Position numbers and translations under genes: made by a program. Positions 1-6,055 of a stretch of 20,582 bases of DNA are shown here, one piece after another. The notes below the pieces were generated by a model that was not told where the DNA came from, made no database searches, and saw nothing but the letters and a program-made list of their open reading frames with translations. How positions within the stretch are numbered: the first letter of the stretch is position 1; each line of letters starts with the position of its first letter. The DNA is from Pseudomonadota bacterium (GTDB lineage: Bacteria > SAR324 > XYD2-FULL-50-16 > JAHJRI01), in the NCBI GenBank assembly GCA_022360105.1, contig JAKSDL010000428.1:1-20582 (forward strand), given 5' to 3'.

Positions 1-773
1 ATTTTATTGGCCCTGATTTCATGAATAGCAACTGCATTCAATTCCAGGGAACCAAATAGAAAAGACAGTTTTGTTGCTGTCACAGGCACCCGTGAATCCT
101 CCAGATCCACCATACCCAATTCCCTCAGGTCCCTGGGATTGGCCACATCAGTAATCTGGGATGCTTCCGACTGCCCCCAGGCTATAATCTGCCTTCCGAA
201 TTTGATCCTGAACCAATTGGTCAAGCCGCCATCTACAAAGGTTTCTCTTAATTCACTTTCCGACTCATAGGTTTCCAAGGTCTCGTCATTGAACTCATCC
301 CTACCGCGATAAGCGTATGAATAATCATAGAACCCGTTCCAGATGATTTTGGCTTTCCAGTCCGTGGCTATCTTCCAATCCAGGTTGAGATTCAGGGTAG
401 TTCTGATTTTTGAGTAGTCGGGATCATCATAAGCGTGACTGTAATCCACCTCTTCTTTAATAAATCCGCCAAAGGTAACTGCAGATGGCTCGGTAGCCGA
501 AAGATCAATATCATCCAAATTGACTTCAATATCTCCAAATCCACCCTCCTCACCAAAGCCATCTTCGTCGTCAACTTCCTCGTCAAAACCGGAAAAACCA
601 TCATCACCTTCCTCGTAAAATCCGGAAAGATCCTCATCATCTTCAAATGAATCCGTTTCCTTACTGGCTGGTGTTTCCTCATGGTTATCAGCGAACCCGA
701 CCGAAGCCAGTGGAGTCAGCATCAGCATTGTTGCGATCAGGCAGAATGTAATTAAGAAACGATAGGCAGTCAT
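1..773 (-). CDS. DUF1302-type outer-membrane beta-barrel protein (3' end beyond window)
   Basis: The first 257 residues are visible; the C-terminus lies off the left edge. Residues 1-28 form a signal peptide (MTAYRF, then a hydrophobic core to ASVGFA). Residues about 29-92 are a very acidic, Gly/Phe-containing linker with two near copies of SGF(Y/D)EE(G/V)DD at 50-58 and 61-69. From residue 101 the sequence becomes barrel-like, with alternating aromatic and charged strands and the family-like stretch KFGRQIIAWGQSEA at 191-204, followed by NPRD. It resembles DUF1302-type outer-membrane proteins, often encoded beside RND transporters and LolA-like proteins. The ATG overlaps the stop of the upstream gene (TAATG), so translation is probably coupled. 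The inferred role is the outer-membrane part of an export system; substrate unknown. The acidic linker is unusual. Confidence 0.75.
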   Translation of the reverse strand, partial: MTAYRFLITFCLIATMLMLTPLASVGFADNHEETPASKETDSFEDDEDLSGFYEEGDDGFSGFDEEVDDEDGFGEEGGFGDIEVNLDDIDLSATEPSAVTFGGFIKEEVDYSHAYDDPDYSKIRTTLNLNLDWKIATDWKAKIIWNGFYDYSYAYRGRDEFNDETLETYESESELRETFVDGGLTNWFRIKFGRQIIAWGQSEASQITDVANPRDLRELGMVDLEDSRVPVTATKLSFLFGSLELNAVAIHEIRANK

Positions 774-1609
774 TACAATCCTCGTTCCATACGTTGCACA
801 GTAAACATTCCGTCCTCAACTCCTTTGTTGTAAACCACTTTATTAAACAACAACACCGTGGAGTGTTCCTTTCTTTTTCTTTTGGTTGTGACCATGGTTA
901 GTTTTTTTGCGGTCCAGATTCCCTGTATTGGTTCAAGTTCGCTAGCAGTAAAATATTTGATTTTCTTACCTTTTTTTACATACATTTTTCCTTTGACGAC
1001 GAAAAAAATGTCTTTTCGTATCCAGGAAACCACTTTCAAATAGCCGGTTTCATCAATTACTTTTTTTCGTTTGCTTTTTTTGGGAACGCCTTCGATAACC
1101 CAGCAGTCCTTACCATCCACCATTTCAGACTGCTTGAGGAATTTGTAATCCCATTCATTGATTTCCAGATCATTCATATCAGCGTAGGTAAAATCACTTC
1201 CCATAAAAGAATCCTTTTGATTTCCAGCACTGATACGTTTAGGTTTTCCTATGGCAGGCAGGTACAACCAACTGTCATCTTCTTTGTCTTCATCATCCCA
1301 ATCATAAGAAAGAAAGGCGACATTTCTGACGTCCGCTGGAGACAGGAAAAAATTCATGCTTTTTGTGTCTTCACCATAGTCCTTTCGAAAACCTCGCATT
1401 TGTCGAACTCTTTGATTTCCTCTTCTATCAATCAGGATCATGGTCATTTCCGAACTGGATGTCTCTCCATCATCGAAGTTGTCAACCTTGACCATCACCT
1501 CCGTTGCAGTCATTTCCCGTGCAAATGGGGATGAGGGAGCTACTAAAACCAGCATCATCAAAAAGATAAACAAACCTGTCAAACTCATTTTATGCGTGCG
1601 ATACAACAT
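773..1609 (-). CDS. LolA-like 'outer membrane lipoprotein-sorting' periplasmic protein
   Basis: This 278-residue protein has a signal peptide at 1-30, a long hydrophobic segment ending SPFA, and no lipobox Cys. The segment around 113-145 carries the hallmarks of the LolA-like outer-membrane lipoprotein-sorting family (PF17131 type): WLYLPAIGKPKRI followed by SFMGSDFTYADM. The body is rich in amphipathic strands and Lys/Arg, as expected of a LolA/LolB-type half-barrel that shields a hydrophobic ligand. Known members usually lie beside MMPL-type RND transporters, as here. I infer that it ferries a lipid or similar molecule through the periplasm between the transporter and the outer membrane. 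The start is supported by AAGGAGG five bases upstream. The stop overlaps the next start, TAATG. True lipoprotein sorting is not implied. Confidence 0.85.
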   Translation of the reverse strand: MLYRTHKMSLTGLFIFLMMLVLVAPSSPFAREMTATEVMVKVDNFDDGETSSSEMTMILIDRRGNQRVRQMRGFRKDYGEDTKSMNFFLSPADVRNVAFLSYDWDDEDKEDDSWLYLPAIGKPKRISAGNQKDSFMGSDFTYADMNDLEINEWDYKFLKQSEMVDGKDCWVIEGVPKKSKRKKVIDETGYLKVVSWIRKDIFFVVKGKMYVKKGKKIKYFTASELEPIQGIWTAKKLTMVTTKRKRKEHSTVLLFNKVVYNKGVEDGMFTVQRMERGL

Positions 1610-1689
1610 GTTAGCCTCCTTGTGGCAGTATTTTTGGGTTTATTATTGTTATAGTTGTATAGTACAATATAAATTTATTACTCAGAAAA

Positions 1690-1709
1690 GCTCATTGTCA
1701 ATAATGAGC
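1690..1709. repeat. Short perfect hairpin in the transporter/LolA-like gap
   Basis: GCTCATT at 1690-1696 and AATGAGC at 1703-1709 are perfect inverted arms around a 6-base loop, inside the 191-bp gap between the RND gene and the LolA-like gene. No T-run follows on the minus strand, so it is not a clear terminator. It may be an mRNA processing or stability structure. Confidence 0.4.
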
Positions 1710-1740
1710 AATGATATAATTATTAACTAACTGGTTAATT

Positions 1741-1783
1741 AATTCCAATCATTTTCTCAGATTTAGTATAAACTATTGGAATT
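1741..1783. repeat. 9-bp inverted repeat downstream of the RND transporter gene
   Basis: AATTCCAAT (1741-1749) and ATTGGAATT (1775-1783) form a perfect 9-bp inverted repeat separated by 25 bases. It lies 18 bases after the transporter stop, in the transcript leading to the LolA-like gene. It could be a protein-binding site, a weak attenuating hairpin or an RNase processing point. The long AT-rich loop and missing T-tract argue against an intrinsic terminator. Confidence 0.4.
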
Positions 1784-1800
1784 GCGTAAAAATATACCAG

Positions 1801-4218
1801 CTAACGATCTTTTGTTACAAGTGCAACCAAAGCCGGAGCCAGAATAATATCTGCAAGAAATGCAAACACAAGGGTAATGCCGGTCAGAAGTCCAAAATTA
1901 AACAGGTTTTGCATGGTTGCGAACATAAATAGCCAGAAACCGGTCGCCAACACCAAGGTAGTGATCAACAGGGCTCTACCGGTGGAAGTCAATGTCTCTT
2001 CCACAGCTTTATGAACACTGCCGGTTTTATCATAATATTTTCTAAAGTTGTGAAAAAAGTGAATCGTATCATCAACAGCAAGCCCAATAGCGATACTTCC
2101 AATCAGCATGGTAAACATATCAAGATTTGTTCCGATCCACCCCATGATTCCCAGGGTTACAATTATTGGTGTCAAGTTTGGAATCATACTCAAGAGCCCA
2201 AGACGAAACCTGCCAATCAAAACCAGCATCAACAATGTAATAACTATTGCAGCGATTGTATAGCTTTGCATGGTACTGTTCATCATTGCTGAAACTGTTG
2301 TCATCAACATTTCAGTGATACCTGTCACCGTGATATCAAATTTATTTTCAAAAAGATCTTCCAACTGATCATCCAAAAAATTAAAAAAGCCTATATATGA
2401 AACCGAGTCATTCCATGGTACCTTAATCGTCAAACGTGTTTTTCTGAATTGATTATCCACCATATCTTCCAAATCATCCGCACCACTGTTTTCAAAAAGC
2501 AGTAATTCCTGTGCTATCAATTTTCTGCTTTGTGGAATGCTATAAAACTCCGAGTTGTTTTCGTTCAAGGCCTGGTTGATTTCTTTAACAAGATCAACCA
2601 GACCCATGGTCTTACCGATGAACATACCTTCTGCTTCAGGAGTGAATGCCTCAATTCTTTTGGCTAGTATTTCCAGTCTGTTCAGAAAATCCGGCTCGTA
2701 TAACCCGTTTTCACGGCCAGTATCGATAACAACTTCAATAGCGAGAGACCCTTTCATTTCCTCATCTATCAATTCGGTATTTTGTCTGATTTCGCTATTC
2801 TCCGGAAACCAGAGCATTACATGATGAGTAAAATTAAGTCGACTGATTCCAATAATGCTGAAGATTAGTAATCCCATAGCTACCACAACCACTTTGATCC
2901 GATTAGTCACGGCAAATTCACCGCATCCTGCCAGCCATTTGTTCATGTAGCCGTTTATTTCTGACCTCTTGTTTTGGGTTGAACTGCCAATTGGAAAAAT
3001 CGCTACCAGGGTTGGGATAAGAAAGATAGTAAAGACCAATGAAATCAAAACTCCCACCGAGGAAAACCGTCCCAGGTCAGCAATTGGAGCCATTTCAGCC
3101 TGACTAAACGATGCCAGCCCTGCTGCTGTGGTCAGACTGGTCATAACAATAGGCAGTCCCGAATGTCCCAGGGCTTTCGAAATTGCAGTTATTTTGTTGT
3201 CACCATTCAGATACTTAAAGAATATCGCCATCAGATGAACGGAAGCCCCAATGCCGATGGCTAGAAGAAAAGACGGCAAAATAACCAAAGGAATCTTAAG
3301 TGCCGTGTTTGTCAATTCCATTAAGGCAAACGCAAAAACCACACTGAACGTTACAGTCACTATCGGTAAAAGTACTCCTGATATTCTTCTAAATAAAGCA
3401 AACAAAAAAAGGGAGATTCCTAAGATGGCTGCTAAAGTGAATCTTCCCATGTCCTTTTGCATGGAAGTCTTCATGTAATCGGTTACCACCGGAGACCCGC
3501 TTAGGTACAAGGGAAAATCAGGACTGGCATGTTTCTTCAAAATGTCTCGAACAGATTTTACCAGAAAACTGTTTTCAGCATTTGATAGTGGTATTTTTTC
3601 CATTGCCCCCCCAGGGGTTGAAGGATCAGAAAAGTCTTGAGCCAACAGGTCACTTTCAGAGATTTCTTCATTGCCTTCAGAGGAAAATGCATCCGATTGG
3701 ATCAATATGGTCGTTAATTTGCCATCCTCAGAAATGAGTAGATTCAAATAAATCGGATTACTCATGACCAATTGTTTTAACCTGGCAATGTCTTCTGCCG
3801 TCTCGGGCATTTCTTCCAACAAGTCTTCTACTATTAGTTCTCCTTCCGCTCCAATTGTTAACCTGGCATTGACCAAACTATTAATATCATTAAGAAAGGG
3901 AACATTTTCCTCCAGGTCGTCATGGAGTCGTTTTAGTTTTTTAAGAAAACTCAATTCAAATACATTGTTTGATTTGATCATCACAACAATCATTTCATCC
4001 CTGCCAAACTGCTCACGATATTCGTTGTATCGAATTATGCTGGGATCATCGTCATGCAAGAAACCTTCGGTAGACATATCAAATTTGGTATGAGGAAGAC
4101 GCGAAACCATGAATACCAATAAAGCCAGGATTACCGTCAGTATCCACCATTTATGTTTAGCTATCCAATAGGCCAATGTTTCAAATCCGCTATCGATTGT
4201 TGCTCTTAAGTTTGCCAT
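1801..4218 (-). CDS. MMPL/RND-superfamily transporter
   Basis: This 805-residue inner-membrane protein has the two-fold RND layout. TM1 lies near 24-40, a large periplasmic loop spans 42-258, and a five-helix block spans about 260-410. TM7 is near 441-459, a second periplasmic loop spans 460-650, and the last five helices occupy about 653-803. The second half has IGLAVDDTIHFFHNF (711-725), with the Asp716-Asp717 pair that relays protons in many RND pumps. The equivalent place in the first half, IGIGASVH (321-328), has no acid. It belongs to the short MMPL/HpnN-like group rather than the 1000-residue AcrB group. AAGG seven bases before the ATG supports the start. It follows tetR by 33 bp and precedes a LolA-like and an outer-membrane gene, which suggests proton-driven export of a lipid or hydrophobic compound. 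The substrate cannot be read from sequence. Confidence 0.92.
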   Translation of the reverse strand: MANLRATIDSGFETLAYWIAKHKWWILTVILALLVFMVSRLPHTKFDMSTEGFLHDDDPSIIRYNEYREQFGRDEMIVVMIKSNNVFELSFLKKLKRLHDDLEENVPFLNDINSLVNARLTIGAEGELIVEDLLEEMPETAEDIARLKQLVMSNPIYLNLLISEDGKLTTILIQSDAFSSEGNEEISESDLLAQDFSDPSTPGGAMEKIPLSNAENSFLVKSVRDILKKHASPDFPLYLSGSPVVTDYMKTSMQKDMGRFTLAAILGISLFLFALFRRISGVLLPIVTVTFSVVFAFALMELTNTALKIPLVILPSFLLAIGIGASVHLMAIFFKYLNGDNKITAISKALGHSGLPIVMTSLTTAAGLASFSQAEMAPIADLGRFSSVGVLISLVFTIFLIPTLVAIFPIGSSTQNKRSEINGYMNKWLAGCGEFAVTNRIKVVVVAMGLLIFSIIGISRLNFTHHVMLWFPENSEIRQNTELIDEEMKGSLAIEVVIDTGRENGLYEPDFLNRLEILAKRIEAFTPEAEGMFIGKTMGLVDLVKEINQALNENNSEFYSIPQSRKLIAQELLLFENSGADDLEDMVDNQFRKTRLTIKVPWNDSVSYIGFFNFLDDQLEDLFENKFDITVTGITEMLMTTVSAMMNSTMQSYTIAAIVITLLMLVLIGRFRLGLLSMIPNLTPIIVTLGIMGWIGTNLDMFTMLIGSIAIGLAVDDTIHFFHNFRKYYDKTGSVHKAVEETLTSTGRALLITTLVLATGFWLFMFATMQNLFNFGLLTGITLVFAFLADIILAPALVALVTKDR

Positions 4219-4251
4219 TTAAATACCTTATTAATCGTTGCAACTAAAAAG

Positions 4252-4770
4252 TTAACCAATGAGATTAAACCGTTCAAAAACCTTCATAAGCAATTTTTCC
4301 ACACCGACCTTATCATCGATACGATTCACAAAGATTGCGCCGAATATTGCTGCATTTAGTAAGTATTTATCCTCATCTTCATCAATTTCCAGTGCTTCCG
4401 TAATAAACTCCCGACGTTCTTTCATCACACCTTTCACTTTTTCTTTGATCGTTGGAGAATGCTGTGCAAAATAAAAAAATTCAATCAAGAGATTCATAAG
4501 CTGACTGTTTTTTAGCAAGACCTCCAAGATAACATTCTTAATCTCCGACTTGGAAACGTCTTTTGCCATCTCTTTAGCTCTTTCAAATGGCTCTATAGAG
4601 ATATAATCAATCAATTCTAAGACAAGGTTTTCCTTGGAACCAAAGTAATGATGGATCAATCCCTGGTTCACTCCTGATTCATTCGCTACGGATCTGACAG
4701 TGAAACCCCCTTGACCGTATTTAAGCAAGAAGTCTCGGGCACCTATCAGTATTTTCTCTTTTGTTTTCAT
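4252..4770 (-). CDS. TetR/AcrR-family transcriptional repressor
   Basis: This 172-residue protein has the classic N-terminal TetR domain: KEKILIGARDFLLKYG leading to FTVRSVANESGVNQGLIHHY (23-42), the helix-turn-helix. FGSKENL follows at 43-49. Residues 50-172 form the all-helical ligand-binding and dimerisation part, which is shorter than in many TetR proteins (about 190-210 residues). It is the first gene of the transporter operon, and its own promoter carries a double palindrome 14 bp upstream of the ATG. Autoregulation and control of the export genes are therefore very likely, with the exported molecule or a precursor as a plausible inducer (inference). The ribosome-binding site is weak (GAGA), which fits low repressor levels. 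Confidence 0.93.
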   Translation of the reverse strand: MKTKEKILIGARDFLLKYGQGGFTVRSVANESGVNQGLIHHYFGSKENLVLELIDYISIEPFERAKEMAKDVSKSEIKNVILEVLLKNSQLMNLLIEFFYFAQHSPTIKEKVKGVMKERREFITEALEIDEDEDKYLLNAAIFGAIFVNRIDDKVGVEKLLMKVFERFNLIG

Positions 4771-4783
4771 AGTTTCTCAAATT

Positions 4784-4822
4784 GTTTAGTCGCTTGACTA
4801 AATATTAGTCATGCGACTAAAC
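4784..4822. promoter_or_regulatory. 39-bp double TetR operator
   Basis: Two 18-base arms (4784-4801 and 4805-4822) around the centre ATA are inverted copies with one mismatch. Each half is itself a palindrome: TTTAGTC-4-GACTAAA on the left and TTAGTC-4-GACTAA on the right. This is the layout of two adjacent operators for a TetR-type dimer. It lies directly upstream of tetR and overlaps the predicted promoter, as expected for an autorepressor. Confidence 0.85.
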
Positions 4823-4829
4823 ATGTCAA
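4801..4829 (-). promoter_or_regulatory. Sigma70-type promoter of the tetR-transporter operon
   Basis: Read on the minus strand, a perfect -35 box TTGACA (4824-4829) is followed after exactly 17 bases by AATATT (4801-4806), four of six matches to the -10 consensus. The spacer is filled by one operator palindrome and the second covers the region just downstream. Repressor binding would therefore block RNA polymerase directly. Confidence 0.7.
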
Positions 4830-4847
4830 CGTAAAATTATCTACTGA

Positions 4848-4874
4848 AAACACTTACAGCAGAAATGCTGTAAG
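4848..4874 (-). terminator. Intrinsic terminator after the homocysteine methyltransferase gene
   Basis: CTTACAGCA (4853-4861) and TGCTGTAAG (4866-4874) make a perfect 9-bp stem with a 4-base loop. On the minus strand the stem is followed by TGTTTTC. It lies about 125 bp after the stop of the methyltransferase gene and just upstream of the tetR promoter, so it would insulate the export operon from readthrough. Confidence 0.6.
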
Positions 4875-4933
4875 ATGCAAATGAACAAAACAAGTCGGTT
4901 ATTTTTAAGTTGGAACAAAAGGGAGTGATACAA

Positions 4934-4968
4934 ACCCAGGTGAACGCTTTAGAATCAATTACCTGGGT
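4934..4968. repeat. Inverted repeat downstream of the homocysteine methyltransferase gene
   Basis: ACCCAGGT (4934-4941) and ACCTGGGT (4961-4968) are perfect inverted arms, extendable by one wobble and one A-T pair. No good T-run follows on the minus strand. It may fold in the 3' end of the methyltransferase mRNA, upstream of the better terminator at 4848-4874. Confidence 0.4.
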
Positions 4969-4999
4969 CTGGGAAAGCGTACCTTAAAATTGGAAGGAA

Positions 5000-5893
5000 T
5001 TAATGCTGACTGTTGATCGCTGCCTTAATTGCCGTAATATGATCAGGTGTTGTGCCACAACAACCACCAATGATGTTTACGCCAGCGTTAATCAGATCAT
5101 TCACAAAAGATGCTGTATCTGCTGGTTGCTCAGGGAATACATCTTTGCCATCCACATTTTCCGGAAGACCGGCATTTGCATGCACCAGAATCGGAACATC
5201 GGCATCCACCTCACGAATAGCCCTGACTATTGGGATCATCCGTTCCATTCCATTGCCACAATTGGTTCCAATGATATCTGCGCCTTGATCTAATACGCTC
5301 CTGGCAAAATCCTGCGGGGTTGTTCCCATCATGGTTCGATACTCACCTTTTTTTGTCAGTTGGAATGTAAAGGTAGAAATTACTTCACAGCCGGTATTCT
5401 CCTTAACAGCTTTTATGGCCTGATTTGCTTCTCCCAGGTCATACATGGTTTCAATGCAGATCGCATCAGCTCCTCCCTTTTCCAATGCCCGTGCTTGTTC
5501 ATTAAAAACATCGTAAAGCACTTCTTCTGTGACTTCCCCGGTTACCAGCATTTTTCCGGTCGGTCCAAGGGAGGCAATAACCCAATTGTTGTCACCTGCA
5601 GCTTTTCTGGAAATATCAGCAGCCGCTTCGTTGATTTGACTCGTTTTATCACCTAAACCATAGTGTTCCAATTTAAATCGCGATCCGCCAAAACTGTTGG
5701 TCTGAACCATGTCAGAACCGGCATTGATATAACTTTTTGCCACTTCATAAACATCATCAGGATGTGTCAAATTCCATTGTTCCGGGCATTCACCGGATTT
5801 TAAGCCCTTGGCATGCAGAAAAGTACCCCAAGCTCCATCAGATACCAATAAACGACCACCTGCAACTACCTTAGTAATTCTCTCTCTACTCAT
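5000..5893 (-). CDS. Stand-alone homocysteine S-methyltransferase domain (MetH N-terminal-like)
   Basis: This 297-residue zinc-dependent methyltransferase matches only the first domain of cobalamin-dependent methionine synthase (about 1200 residues in full). DGAWGT at 19-24 corresponds to MetH DGAMGT. TNSFGG is at 65-70. The three zinc ligands are present: Cys212 in GTNCGNG and Cys278/Cys279 in GGCCGTTP. The pterin, B12-binding and reactivation domains are absent. The product would methylate homocysteine to methionine using a methyl group from a separate corrinoid protein or another donor such as a betaine. It is the last gene downstream of metK, HPr, aroE and the cyclase on the same strand, which suits a methionine/SAM role. 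AAGG lies seven bases before the ATG. The alternative is a substrate-specific BHMT-like or corrinoid methyltransferase. Confidence 0.85.
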   Translation of the reverse strand: MSRERITKVVAGGRLLVSDGAWGTFLHAKGLKSGECPEQWNLTHPDDVYEVAKSYINAGSDMVQTNSFGGSRFKLEHYGLGDKTSQINEAAADISRKAAGDNNWVIASLGPTGKMLVTGEVTEEVLYDVFNEQARALEKGGADAICIETMYDLGEANQAIKAVKENTGCEVISTFTFQLTKKGEYRTMMGTTPQDFARSVLDQGADIIGTNCGNGMERMIPIVRAIREVDADVPILVHANAGLPENVDGKDVFPEQPADTASFVNDLINAGVNIIGGCCGTTPDHITAIKAAINSQH

Positions 5894-5932
5894 TGGTTTA
5901 CCTTATTCGAATTTAATACTTTTTTTGCTGAT

Positions 5933-5961
5933 ATTGCCCGGAACAAATAGTTCCTGGCAAT
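5933..5961. repeat. Long hairpin upstream of the homocysteine methyltransferase gene
   Basis: ATTGCC-C-GGAAC (5933-5944), loop AAATA, GTTCC-T-GGCAAT (5950-5961) form a 12-position stem with a single mismatch. It would lie 40 bases before the methyltransferase ATG in the minus-strand leader. No T-run follows it on the minus strand (an A-run does), so a leader structure or protein site is more likely than a terminator. It does not resemble the SAM or SAH riboswitches I know. Confidence 0.45.
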
Positions 5962-6008
5962 GCACTATGTTAATGAAAACGCTTAATTTTTGATTGGGAG
6001 AATATCGC

Positions 6009-6024
6009 CCGGGTGACGACCCGG
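6009..6024. repeat. GC-rich hairpin after the cyclase gene
   Basis: CCGGGT (6009-6014), loop GACG, ACCCGG (6019-6024) form a perfect, stable 6-bp stem 32 bases past the cyclase stop. It lacks a U-rich tail on the minus strand, so it may slow the polymerase or protect the mRNA 3' end without being a full terminator. Confidence 0.4.
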
Positions 6025-6055
6025 ACACAGATGAGAATTATGTTTAAGTGAAGGA

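Noticed and set aside
392..682. 96-residue minus-strand frame and opposite plus-strand frame in the acidic-linker region
   Set aside because: Both are shadows of the outer-membrane protein gene; its own frame has a signal peptide and barrel motif.
4983..4996. 14-base match CTTAAAATTGGAAG also found at 16514-16527
   Set aside because: One shared 14-mer is expected by chance in a 20-kb window, and the flanks do not align.
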